Under the pieces are notes generated by a model. The model saw only the letters and a program-made list of their open reading frames with translations, was not told where the DNA came from and searched no databases. A stretch of DNA of 64,000 bases from Desulfovibrio intestinalis (GTDB taxonomy: Bacteria; Desulfobacterota; Desulfovibrionia; Desulfovibrionales; Desulfovibrionaceae): assembly GCF_014202345.1 (NCBI RefSeq), contig NZ_JACHGO010000001.1, positions 248,001-312,000 on the forward strand, written 5' to 3'. This document shows positions 34,276 to 42,479 of this stretch, one piece after another; position 1 is the stretch's first letter, and each line of letters begins with the position of its first letter. The translations under genes and the position numbers were made by a program.

Positions 34276-34918
34276 TTCACTAACCATAGTCCCTGAAAAA
34301 CTCACAGATCATGTGATGAATTTTTGTTCAAAAGTATCCCCCAGGCAGACACCATGTTATGTCCCTGTATTACCCGAGACATACTGTAGGATGGGGTATT
34401 GTTTTGAAAATGTTGCGGCAAAAATAGCTAAGGATGGAGGTTCAATCGAGTATGGATGGCAAATATGGATGTGGCCGGGATTTTTCATTGAAGCTGAATT
34501 TCATGCGGTATGGAAAAATCCAACTGGTAAGTATGTTGACATAACTCCTAAAGACGTTGCACACCCTAACATCCTTTTTGTTCCAGATGGCAAAAAGAAG
34601 TATAATGGTTATCAAATTGATAATATTAGGCATAATCTTTCTAAAAACCAGCTCGTAGATTTATTTATAGACGTAACAGAATGCTTGTTTAGCGTTCAAA
34701 ATTTCGTGAAAAAGCCATACGAAAATGTTGTGACTCTTCGCGGTGAAGACGCGGAGCTGTTCAAATATTTAAGCTTTTGGAGATATACACTGCAAGAAAT
34801 GCTGAAGAAAATTGTTAGCCGCAATGCACCATGTCCTTGTGGGTCTGGAATTAAATTTAAAAACTGTTGTTGTAAAGAACTCCTGAAAACAATTGAGATA
34901 CTCAAAAAACATCGCTAG
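34265..34918 (+). CDS. retron-associated protein with possible Cys-His-Asp triad and SEC-C zinc motif
   Basis: The 217-aa product starts at ATG 34265, overlapping the RT stop by 11 nt. The N-terminal part has MGYCFENV (C46), EAEFHAVW (H80) and KYVDITP (D92). These are spaced like the catalytic triad of transglutaminase/papain-like folds. The C-terminus has a SEC-C zinc ribbon, APCPCGSGIKFKNCC (C190, C192, C201, C202). SEC-C is seen directly, while the enzymatic fold is inference from residue order. Position makes it the candidate effector of the retron. Confidence 0.7.
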   Translation: MKNDSLTIVPEKLTDHVMNFCSKVSPRQTPCYVPVLPETYCRMGYCFENVAAKIAKDGGSIEYGWQIWMWPGFFIEAEFHAVWKNPTGKYVDITPKDVAHPNILFVPDGKKKYNGYQIDNIRHNLSKNQLVDLFIDVTECLFSVQNFVKKPYENVVTLRGEDAELFKYLSFWRYTLQEMLKKIVSRNAPCPCGSGIKFKNCCCKELLKTIEILKKHR

Positions 34919-35294
34919 CAGCTCTACCTGATCAACTGTCCAGCCAGAGCAGAAAACTCTCCCCCACGGGCCGCGACGAAGGCACGTGTGTCTCTCTCCG
35001 CTGAGTCCGATTTATTATGGCAGATTCGCCATAATTAGGAACGACTACGGCGGGGCAGCTATAATAAAATTGGTTTCCTTCCTTTTTCTTTCTTAATTTT
35101 TTGCCTTTTGGGTTTTATGCGCGACACCTACGGGCCAACTATGCGACACTTATTTTTGTGGTGCTGGCATATCAGGTGAATAAGTCACCGGCATGGGCAA
35201 TTGGGGGCAGAAATTTCGATTTTGATGGGGTAGGCAAGGGCAAAAATGGCTCAAAAATCAGAAAACGGCCGCGCGGCCAGACTCACAAGCTCTG
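34919..35294. other. intergenic, no gene seen
   Basis: The only structure I see is an 8-bp hairpin ATTATGGC/GCCATAAT at 35014-35035. T-rich DNA follows at 35075-35105. Confidence 0.4.
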
Positions 35295-36074
35295 TTATGC
35301 ACGTCTGCCGGGGCTGTAGTCGGCGGGCAATCCGAAGTCTGTGTTGGTTTGCCGTCGGCATTCGTCTGGATCAAGGCCAGCAATCATATATTTCGCGCAA
35401 GCCATATTCCAGCGCCGGGTTTCTTCCTGGTGCTTTTCCATATCGGCTTGCGAAAGGCGGGACTTCCATCCAAATGAATTGCGAAGTCCTTTGGTCCCTC
35501 GGCGCATGAAGTCGGTCAGTTTGCGTTGGGCTTTTCTGGCCCGGCGTTGGAGCCTCTCTGTGGCTCTGGCACGTTCTCTCTGGAGCATCGGCCCAAGGTT
35601 CAGAAATTCAAAAAAAAGCGTGGTCACAACGCGGATAGCCCGAAGGCCCACATAGTCGCCCTGGTCGTTGGTGGCGCGGGGTTGCTTCACCTTCATAAAG
35701 CCCGCCTCTTTCAGCAGGGCAATAGCCCGTTCGCACCGGCGCTGGCCGATACCTGAATCTCGGACTATGGTTCGCATGTCAATGTCGATGAAGCCATTTT
35801 CAAGCGTAGGCGTACCCAGACAAAGCGAAGCAAGGTCAAGGTGGGACAAGATAGTCTCAATGACTGTCTGACACGCCTCACGCCTTTCTGAGCGTGTTTT
35901 TCGGTGTGGGTGGGGTTGGAGCAGCTTGCACTTCTTAGGATGGTAGTACCACGCCTTGGCCCTCTCTGCGGCCAGTGACAGGATACGCGGCAAACCGCCT
36001 TTGCCTTTTCGGATAGGTTTGGCTGGGGAAAGCCTGGGGTGCTTTGGGTCATGCCCGCAACGGTTGCCGGTCAT
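35295..36074 (-). CDS. RepA-like replication initiator (tentative)
   Basis: In this 259-aa basic protein the central part, FIDIDMRTIVRDSGIGQRRCERAIALLKEAGFMKV, reads as a winged helix of the kind in plasmid RepA proteins. The rest is Arg/Lys-rich with no enzyme motif. Two iteron-like direct repeats lie just upstream of its start, supporting a replication role. ICEs sometimes carry such genes for transient plasmid-like replication. A general DNA-binding protein remains possible. Confidence 0.5.
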   Translation of the reverse strand: MTGNRCGHDPKHPRLSPAKPIRKGKGGLPRILSLAAERAKAWYYHPKKCKLLQPHPHRKTRSERREACQTVIETILSHLDLASLCLGTPTLENGFIDIDMRTIVRDSGIGQRRCERAIALLKEAGFMKVKQPRATNDQGDYVGLRAIRVVTTLFFEFLNLGPMLQRERARATERLQRRARKAQRKLTDFMRRGTKGLRNSFGWKSRLSQADMEKHQEETRRWNMACAKYMIAGLDPDECRRQTNTDFGLPADYSPGRRA

Positions 36075-36105
36075 ATTTCCACCCCGTACGGGGAGAAAAC
36101 CCGGA

Positions 36106-36166
36106 CATGCTCTAAATACGCTCGAAAAGCGATTCCGCTGTCATGCTCTAAATAGGCTAGAAAAGC
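36106..36166. repeat. two iteron-like direct repeats
   Basis: Copies of about 25 nt (CATGCTCTAAATA, then GCT, GAAAAGC) lie at 36106-36130 and 36142-36166 with a 36-nt period. They are immediately upstream of the RepA-like gene. They could be initiator binding sites or autoregulatory sites. Confidence 0.6.
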
Positions 36167-36180
36167 CCTTTGGACGCAAA

Positions 36181-36219
36181 ACAGGGGTTTAAGTGCCTTT
36201 TTTGCACCTAAACCCCTGT
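36181..36219. terminator. hairpin downstream of tRNA-Thr
   Basis: ACAGGGGTTTA and its exact complement TAAACCCCTGT, with an inner GTGC/GCAC. It sits 7 nt beyond the tRNA 3' end and between it and the rep region. It is likely the tRNA terminator or part of an attachment region. Confidence 0.5.
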
Positions 36220-36225
36220 AATTTA

Positions 36226-36301
36226 TGGAGCCAGCTGCGAGAATTGAACTCGCTACCTGCTGATTACGAATCAGCTGCTCTACCAAGTGAGCTAAGCTGG
36301 C
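36226..36301 (-). tRNA. tRNA-Thr (anticodon CGU)
   Basis: A 76-nt cloverleaf with encoded CCA: acceptor GCCAGCT/AGCTGGC, D loop, anticodon loop TTCGTAA (CGU) and T loop GTTCAATTC. It stands at the ICE right end with its 3' end facing the element, the usual geometry of a tRNA attachment site. Confidence 0.93.
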
Positions 36302-36624
36302 AAATACCTGTTTTGTAAAACTTTTTTCGTCACTTTTGCAGCGACTTTCTACTTTTAGCCAGTTGACAAGCTGGTCTATTACGAATCAGTCGCTCTACCA
36401 ACTGAGCCAAGGCGGCAATGGAAATTTACTTCGGTCTCGGACTGTATGGTTGAAATGTCATCAAAAGATGCTCATGACAACCACTAAGTCCCTCAAGCCT
36501 CACAGATCAGAACTAACAACGTGCGTTTTAGGGCGCATCAGTGGTTCGACCCATTTCGTGAAGCAGACGACCGGGTTCTATTGCCAAAAAAATATCTGCT
36601 TGTCAAGGCAACTTGGTCGTGGTG
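36302..36624. other. ICE/chromosome junction, no protein gene
   Basis: This stretch holds the tRNA-Thr 5'-half relic and otherwise no recognisable gene. The element-chromosome boundary should lie at the intact tRNA or in 36302-36378. Confidence 0.45.
36378..36416 (-). pseudogene. 5'-half relic of a second tRNA-Thr (CGU)
   Basis: On the minus strand, GCCGCCTTGGCTCAGTTGGT continues through the D arm to CTGATTCGTAAT and then leaves tRNA sequence exactly in the anticodon region. Twelve nt (ATTACGAATCAG on the plus strand) are identical to the intact tRNA at 36263-36274. It has no 3' half here. Confidence 0.75.
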
Positions 36625-37005
36625 CTAGGCCTTTTCAATAATCAGGGGAATGGCGTGCAGCTCGCGGCTCACTTCTTCTGTGTGACCCAGCTTCCAGTTA
36701 ACGCCTTCAGCAGCCCAGCCCAGCTGTTGCGCCACATTACGAGCCACACCCGCCACATTGAGGATGGGATGGCGCTGAAAAACCTGCGGCAGACCATACG
36801 TCAGGTTGCAAACAAGGCATTTACCGGGGCGCTGGCGCAGTTCAAAGGCCAGATGCGCAGCTTCAGGAGTTACCTGCCGGCACACAAGGCCGATATCGTA
36901 GGCACCTTCTTCCGCACCGCCAAAAAGGGCGTCAAAAAAATCATCCGCACGAGTGGCAGGAAAAATTTCATCCAGAAAAGTCTGATTCAGATTTTGCGAA
37001 GTCAT
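36625..37005 (-). CDS. conserved hypothetical protein
   Basis: The 126-aa protein (MTSQNLNQTFLDEIFPATRADDFFDALFGG as the opening, written here only in part) has no domain I recognise. The ATG at 37005 follows GGGGGAG closely, and a GTG at 37017 is possible. It lies downstream of gluQ in the same orientation, as the first chromosomal gene after the ICE. Confidence 0.6.
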   Translation of the reverse strand: MTSQNLNQTFLDEIFPATRADDFFDALFGGAEEGAYDIGLVCRQVTPEAAHLAFELRQRPGKCLVCNLTYGLPQVFQRHPILNVAGVARNVAQQLGWAAEGVNWKLGHTEEVSRELHAIPLIIEKA

Positions 37006-37126
37006 GCACTCCCCCATCAGGCTATGAGATACGCTGTCATTAAAATAATGCTACGGCTTGTCTTTAGGATTTGCTTGCCCATGACGGGCCTGCTTTTTTG
37101 CCTACTGCAACCAAACCAGCGTGTTT

Positions 37127-38104
37127 TTATTGCAGCAGTGCGCGTAAATGGCTGTTTTCAATACGCACATCCTGCCGGGGCAGGCGGCTCCATGCAAAGG
37201 CTGGCAGAAGTTCACCCGGGTTGATGGCCCGCGACGATACCTCCAGACCAGCCAGCATGCCAAGCAATCCCACAATACGGTTCGGGTCAACTCCCTGTTC
37301 CCGCAAATACCGCAGGGACAGGCTGTTGTGGCGCTTGGCCAGGCGCTCTCCTTCTTCGTCAAGAAGCAGGGGCACATGAGCGTAGGAAGGCGCACCATAG
37401 CTCAAGAGTTGGAGAAGCGCAATCTGGCGAGGAGTAGAAGGCAGGATGTCTCGCCCGCGGACAACCTGGTTGACTCCCATAAGGGCATCGTCAACAGCGA
37501 CAGCGAGTTGGTAGGCCACAACGCCGTCTGAGCGGCACAGGGCAAAGTCGCCGCCGCAGTCAGCAAGCGAAAACGTTTGTGGGCCAAGCAGCATGTCGTC
37601 AAAAGATATGGGGGATTGCGGGCAACGCAGGCGAATGCTGGCCCGTCTCCCGTTGCGGATCATGTCCTGAATTTGTTCTTCATTCAGGTTGCGGCAGGTG
37701 CCAGGGTAGGGCGCGCCTGCGTCATCAATATGCGGAGCCGCAGCCAGTTGGCGTAACTCTTTACGCGTGCAAAAACAGGGGTAGGTCATGCCTGCTTCTT
37801 CCAGCTGCTTCAGAGCGCTGGCGTACACTTCTCCACGGTCGCTTTGGGTGTAGGGGCCTGCAGGGCCTCCCACATCCGGGCCGTAGTCCCAATCCAGGCC
37901 AAGCCAGCGCAGATCTTCAAGAAGGTGCGTCGCGTACTCTGGCCGGGACCGTTGCGGATCAATGTCTTCAAGGCGCATGACGATCTGGCCGTCTTGCGAC
38001 CGCGCAGCCAGCCAGGCGAGCAGAAAAGCCCAGGCATTACCCAGATGGATATGGCCGGTCGGGCTTGGTGCAAGCCTGCCGCATGGGCGTGATGATTGAC
38101 GCAT
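37127..38104 (-). CDS. gluQ: glutamyl-Q tRNA(Asp) synthetase
   Basis: The 325-aa GluRS catalytic-domain paralogue has the HIGH motif SPTGHIHLGNA, the zinc-site-like CFCTR segment, and RLAKRH as its KMSKS-equivalent. It lacks the anticodon-binding domain, as GluQRS does. It attaches glutamate to queuosine in tRNA-Asp. ATG 38104 starts a normal-length N-terminus, and an ATG at 38134 would add 10 residues. Confidence 0.9.
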   Translation of the reverse strand: MRQSSRPCGRLAPSPTGHIHLGNAWAFLLAWLAARSQDGQIVMRLEDIDPQRSRPEYATHLLEDLRWLGLDWDYGPDVGGPAGPYTQSDRGEVYASALKQLEEAGMTYPCFCTRKELRQLAAAPHIDDAGAPYPGTCRNLNEEQIQDMIRNGRRASIRLRCPQSPISFDDMLLGPQTFSLADCGGDFALCRSDGVVAYQLAVAVDDALMGVNQVVRGRDILPSTPRQIALLQLLSYGAPSYAHVPLLLDEEGERLAKRHNSLSLRYLREQGVDPNRIVGLLGMLAGLEVSSRAINPGELLPAFAWSRLPRQDVRIENSHLRALLQ

Positions 38105-38268
38105 GATTATTGGGGGTGATTTGGCTGGTAGCATGAAAGGCTTTCAGCAACTATGGAATGGTAGAGTCTGTTGCCTGCAGGCACCTTTGATTTGATGCGG
38201 CGGCAGGCTGAAATATGGGGTAATAATGGCTGCGTGTTGCATGTCTGGCGGTACAGCCCGGCGCATTA

Positions 38269-38292
38269 AGGCGGGGTAAGCATACCCCGCCT
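38269..38292. terminator. terminator hairpin
   Basis: AGGCGGGGTA-AGCA-TACCCCGCCT, a 10-bp perfect stem directly after the NlpC/P60 gene end. Confidence 0.6.
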
Positions 38293-38306
38293 GCCATTTG
38301 TATTCT

Positions 38307-39329
38307 TTACGAGTTGCCGCCCTTGCCCTTGGGCTGATCTTTTTTGCCCTTGGGGTCGGCCTTGGTTGCTACCTTGTCCGGGGCTGACTTTTTAGTGTCG
38401 CTTTTTTTGCTTTCAGCTTTCTGGCTGGAAGGCTTGGAAGACTTGGATGCCTTGTCTTTATCTGCGGAAGCCTTGCTCGAACTGGCCTGCGCGGAAGATT
38501 TGCTTGAACCAGACTGGGCCGAGGACTTGTTAGAGCTGGACTGAGCTGAAGTTTTGCCGGATTTTGCAGAGGAGGAAGCCTGCTGCCGATTCGCGGAACT
38601 GCTTTTTTTATCGTTGCTGGCAACCTGCACGACTTTGTCTTTTTTCTTGCCTCGGCTGTCATCACGGCTGTCGTCGCGTTTGCTGCCGCATGCGGCAGAC
38701 TTGCCAGCCTTTTTCTTGTCGCGGGAGAGCTCACGCACCACTCTTTCTTCCGTAAAGTCGTTGAGGCGGCTTTCGGCCTGGGCGACCATAGTTGGGCCGC
38801 CGTCAACCTTTACGCGGCGTGCGCCAAGAAAAGTATTTTTGAAGTAGGGATCGTCAAGCGAGTTGACGCGCACGCTTGTCCGTTTGCGGGGGCTGTGGAT
38901 GAACTTGCCGTCGCCCACATAAATGCCCGTATGATAGCCGCGGCGGGGATGGCGAAAAGCCACGATGTCTCCCGCGCGCATATCCTCAACGTTAGTGATA
39001 CGCTGACCTATGACGGACTGTTCACGGGCGGTGCGGGGAAGCTGCACGCCAACGCTTTTATACGTCCAGCACACAAAACCCGAACAGTCAAAACCGTCCG
39101 GGGTAGTTCCACCACGCACATAGGGGGTGCCGATGGCTGATCTGGCCTTGCGCAGCAGCTGCTGGCCGGATTCTTGCTGATTGGAGTCAAAAGCAGCTTC
39201 ATATGAGCGGCGAAACCGTTCGGCGTGAATGCTGTTGACGCTGTCTTCTCGCGGGCTATTTTTTGCGGCGCAACCGAAGGCCAGTATGCAGCCCATCATC
39301 AACGCGCACAGTTTAAGACATTTTCCCAT
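38307..39329 (-). CDS. NlpC/P60 peptidoglycan hydrolase lipoprotein
   Basis: The 340-aa product has a lipoprotein signal with lipobox LAFGC. The NlpC/P60 domain (residues about 55-165) has GTPYVRGGTTPDGFDCSGF (catalytic Cys) and HTGIYVG (His). The second half is low-complexity Lys/Ser/Ala (repeats of SSAQ, SSKSS), ending in KGKKDQPKGKGG, perhaps a wall-binding tail. It cleaves peptide stems of murein, presumably in the periplasm. Confidence 0.9.
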   Translation of the reverse strand: MGKCLKLCALMMGCILAFGCAAKNSPREDSVNSIHAERFRRSYEAAFDSNQQESGQQLLRKARSAIGTPYVRGGTTPDGFDCSGFVCWTYKSVGVQLPRTAREQSVIGQRITNVEDMRAGDIVAFRHPRRGYHTGIYVGDGKFIHSPRKRTSVRVNSLDDPYFKNTFLGARRVKVDGGPTMVAQAESRLNDFTEERVVRELSRDKKKAGKSAACGSKRDDSRDDSRGKKKDKVVQVASNDKKSSSANRQQASSSAKSGKTSAQSSSNKSSAQSGSSKSSAQASSSKASADKDKASKSSKPSSQKAESKKSDTKKSAPDKVATKADPKGKKDQPKGKGGNS

Positions 39330-39474
39330 CAGCGCTCCACAAATGTTGTGCCTGCCGCAGGTGCGGCGGCTGGTCGGTCAGAATGCGGGCATGCCCGGCG
39401 TAAACTGTAGGGTTCGCGGCCCTTTTCTATGTCTGGCCCGATCCCGCAAGACCGGAGCATTTGTGCTATGGCGC

Positions 39475-39876
39475 TTAGGCCTTGATATCCAGCAGGGTGC
39501 CAAGCATGGCGTCACCTGTGCGAACAACCGCTGCATTGGCCTTGTACGCGTGCTGGCTGGTGATCATAGATACCATTTCACGGCCCAGGTCAGTGCCGCT
39601 GGGGTTAGTGGCCTCAAGCGGCAGACCCGACGTTACGTCGTACACCGCTTGAGCGGCACTGAAAGGAGTGCTGCCAGCATTGGGGGCACCATTACCCTGA
39701 AGCACTGCGTCAAGGCGCACACCCTGGCCTGCAGGACCTGTGGCATAGACCGCACGTTGAGGCTCAAAGCCAGCGGTGCTGACATTGGCCACATTATGAG
39801 CGGTCACAGCCATACCCCACGAATGGGTGTTCATGGCCGACGCGCCCAATTGCATGCTGGTGCTGATACTGCTCAT
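39475..39876 (-). CDS. flagellar basal-body rod-like protein (FlgB/FlgC family C-terminal domain)
   Basis: The 133-aa protein has the rod-family start (LGASAMNTHSWGMAVTAHNVANVSTAGFEPQ) and the C-terminal helix REMVSMITSQHAYKANAAVVRTGDAMLGTLL. FlgC is the closest layout, but this gene is not in a flagellar operon here, so it may be an orphan rod-like protein. ATG 39876 directly follows a GTG. Confidence 0.75.
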   Translation of the reverse strand: MSSISTSMQLGASAMNTHSWGMAVTAHNVANVSTAGFEPQRAVYATGPAGQGVRLDAVLQGNGAPNAGSTPFSAAQAVYDVTSGLPLEATNPSGTDLGREMVSMITSQHAYKANAAVVRTGDAMLGTLLDIKA

Positions 39877-39964
39877 CACTTGTACCTTACGGCAGAATTA
39901 GCACAACCATCAGATGATTGCAAAAAACTTTTTTGCCGTGCAGCGCCAAGGGGCAGTCTGTTTA

Positions 39965-40741
39965 TTAGCTGCTGATCTGGCGCTCTATCCGCGCGAATGC
40001 ATTATGATTATGGATAGATTCCATACTTTCAACCTCAACACTGAACCATTCAACCTGGCCATGCTCTGAAAGACGCTGCGCCACGTTGCGCACTACGTCC
40101 TCCACAAATGTGGGGTGGGCAAATGCGTGTTCGGTAACGTATTTTTCGTCTTCTCGCTTGAGCAGGGTATACACTGCCGACGAACCCGAGGCTTCAGCTA
40201 TATCAATGAAGTCTTCAAGCCAGGAAAAAACTTTCATGCGCAGGCTCATGCGCACCATTGCCCGCTGGCTGTGCGCGCCTTCGTCACTGATGGCCTTGGA
40301 GCAAGGGCAGACTGTCATGACCGGCACATCAACCTCAAGGCAAAAATGCTGGCCTTCATCGTCCAGCTCTCCAGTAAGGCGGCACTGGTAGCTCACCAGA
40401 GCCGGACTGCCCGAAGCCGGGGCATTTTTTTTGATAAAATAGGGAAAACAGAAGCGCGCGTAAGCTCGTCTGGCTTCAAGGCGCTGTTTGATATCCAGCA
40501 ACAGACGGCGCACCGACTGGTAGCTTATCTCATCATTCCACTGTTCCAGCGCCTCAACAAAACGGCTCATGTGGGTGCCCTTGAATTCAGAGGGCAGGTC
40601 CACGCCAAGGTCAACACTGGCCACAGTCTGTTGAGTGCCCTGGGTGCGGTCGCGCACCAGCAGAGGCAGCTTCAGTTCGCGCACGCCAACGCGGTCTATG
40701 TTCAGGGCCACCTGCGGGGCATGGCTTTGCACGTCTTCCAT
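39965..40741 (-). CDS. folE2: GTP cyclohydrolase FolE2
   Basis: The 258-aa type IB GTP cyclohydrolase I makes 7,8-dihydroneopterin triphosphate for folate and queuosine precursors. Visible family features are [27 protein letters not shown] (metal-site Cys) and [10 protein letters not shown]. It overlaps the nikR stop (TAATG), so the two are coupled. FolE2 is often used when zinc is limiting. Confidence 0.92.
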   Translation of the reverse strand: MEDVQSHAPQVALNIDRVGVRELKLPLLVRDRTQGTQQTVASVDLGVDLPSEFKGTHMSRFVEALEQWNDEISYQSVRRLLLDIKQRLEARRAYARFCFPYFIKKNAPASGSPALVSYQCRLTGELDDEGQHFCLEVDVPVMTVCPCSKAISDEGAHSQRAMVRMSLRMKVFSWLEDFIDIAEASGSSAVYTLLKREDEKYVTEHAFAHPTFVEDVVRNVAQRLSEHGQVEWFSVEVESMESIHNHNAFARIERQISS

Positions 40742-41157
40742 TATGCCAGGTCCTCTCCTGTGGTAGTGCCGGTGAAGGTGCCGTGCTTGACGCCACGGCA
40801 GGCGATAAGCTTGTCGGCCAAAGCGCGCATCCGGGTGGGCTCTCCTTTGAGCACCAGCACCTCAAGGCAATTGTAGTGGTCAAGATGCACATGCAGGGTG
40901 GTGACTATGAGGTCGTGGTCGTCATGCTGGATCTGCATGAGGCGGCGGGAAAGATCGTTTTTGTGATGATCGTAAACCAGCGTGAGCGTGCCCGCGCCGT
41001 ATGCGTCGCTATTCCATTTTTCTTCCACCAGCGCCTTGCGGATGAGATCTCGTATGGCCTCGGAGCGGTTGGGGTAACTTTTGCGCCGGCAGAGTTCGTC
41101 AAAAGGTTCCAGAAGATCTTCGTCCAGTGAAACTCCAAAGCGTGCCAGATTTCCCAT
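40741..41157 (-). CDS. nikR: NikR nickel-responsive regulator
   Basis: The 138-aa protein has a ribbon-helix-helix N-terminus ([19 protein letters not shown]) and a C-terminal ACT-like domain. The nickel ligands are visible: [20 protein letters not shown] (His, His, Cys). ATG 41157 has AGGATA 5 nt upstream. It is translationally coupled to folE2, which may therefore be under nickel control. Confidence 0.92.
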   Translation of the reverse strand: MGNLARFGVSLDEDLLEPFDELCRRKSYPNRSEAIRDLIRKALVEEKWNSDAYGAGTLTLVYDHHKNDLSRRLMQIQHDDHDLIVTTLHVHLDHYNCLEVLVLKGEPTRMRALADKLIACRGVKHGTFTGTTTGEDLA

Positions 41158-41216
41158 AGCAATATCCTGCAACGCCTCCTACAGGAAGCGGGTGCGTGGT
41201 TTATGTTGTTGCCGCG

Positions 41217-41915
41217 TCAGGCGCGGCGAATTTCCCACACCTGAACAGTAACTGGCACAGGTTGGGCGTAAATAGCTTCCACTTTTTGGCTATACACACG
41301 TCTGCCTTGCCAGCCGCCGCTTTGCAGGGCGTGCAGAAATGTTTCGTATACAGAGCGTCCCGGTTCGGCTACCCAGGCCGCGCCGTCAGAAGACAGCGCG
41401 TGGTTTAAAAAGCGCAGCACCGGGGCCACAAAACGTTTTTCATACATGATGTCACCACCCCACACGCGGTGCATGCTGCCAGCACGCAGGGCAGGATTGC
41501 GCCAATCCATAACAGCCCACAGGGGCTGAGGCACTTCATTGATATCAGCATTACGGGCGGCAAAGCGAACGGCTTCTTCTTCATAGTCCATAGCCGTTAC
41601 GCGCGCGCCAAGCCATTGGCCGACCATGGCCGTGAGGCCCAGCCCGCAACCGATATCAAGACAGGATTGTCCGGCGATTTCATCTTTGCGTTCATGCAGC
41701 CATGAGGCCAAAGCCACGCTTGAGGGCCAAAGTTCTGTCCAGTAGGGCAGGCGCTCGTCCTCAAAGTCGCGGGAATCTGCCGTCATGGCCTCCCAGAGTT
41801 GTTCAAGATCGGCAGCGCGGCTGAGTTGCCACAGGCGTTCGGCGGCTCGTACGGTAATATGCGGCTGGTAGGCCTGCAAACCCTTGTCTTCGTTTTGCGG
41901 ATATTCTGATGGCAT
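41217..41915 (-). CDS. class I SAM-dependent methyltransferase (METTL21/ETFB-Lys-like family)
   Basis: The 232-aa protein has the SAM motif I LDIGCGLGLTAMVG and the family signature PYWTELWPSSVALASWL, typical of the lysine/nicotinamide-type small methyltransferases. VWGGDIMYEKRF follows. ATG 41915 follows AAGAGA, and upstream ATGs lack a ribosome site. The substrate protein or compound is unknown. Confidence 0.8.
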   Translation of the reverse strand: MPSEYPQNEDKGLQAYQPHITVRAAERLWQLSRAADLEQLWEAMTADSRDFEDERLPYWTELWPSSVALASWLHERKDEIAGQSCLDIGCGLGLTAMVGQWLGARVTAMDYEEEAVRFAARNADINEVPQPLWAVMDWRNPALRAGSMHRVWGGDIMYEKRFVAPVLRFLNHALSSDGAAWVAEPGRSVYETFLHALQSGGWQGRRVYSQKVEAIYAQPVPVTVQVWEIRRA

Positions 41916-42479
41916 ATGTTTCTCTTGCGAAGAATAGCCTATTGGGCTTGGAGTGTACAGAGCCATTGGCAGAAGGGGGCGGCCTGATGGAGCTACCGAT
42001 CGACGCCACAAAATGCCTTGCATGCGCGTAGCCTGAACAGCATGCGCAGACAACGGTATGTACTGTTAAATACAGCCCGGCAGTGCGGTTGTTTTGATGG
42101 ATACATCCGGACCCGCCGTAGTTGGTAGTGTCGTCGCGAGCGATTTTACGGTTATTTCTGCGTCGGATTTCTCCTTGATGTAGCGGGACATGCATTTCGT
42201 GACGACACAACCTGTTTTTTTAGTTTCCAGAGAATTGAAATGCATGGCGGTGAACAGGCGGTGTCGCCTGCCGCAATGGGACGTGGAGGGAGTTGATAAA
42301 AGCGTTTCGGCTAAATGGCAGCTTTGAAATTGCGGTCAAACTTAAAGCGAATCTGCTCCAGATAAGGGGCTTGAGGTGTGGCGGCGGCGGGTATATAGGA
42401 AATGTGGCGGATGTTACATGCCCTTTTCGTACGGCTGCATGGCGGCCGTATCATTTTTTTGTTGTCGCAAGGATAGATC
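41916..42479. other. divergent intergenic region, no gene seen
   Basis: Between the methyltransferase and ilvA I see only a small hairpin (CAGGCG-GTGT-CGCCTG, 42255-42270) and no convincing ORF. It probably holds promoters for both. Confidence 0.4.

Noticed and set aside
36625..37224. 203-codon plus-strand frame over 36613-37224
   Set aside because: It overlaps the better-supported minus-strand gene with a ribosome site and mixes into gluQ's 3' end.
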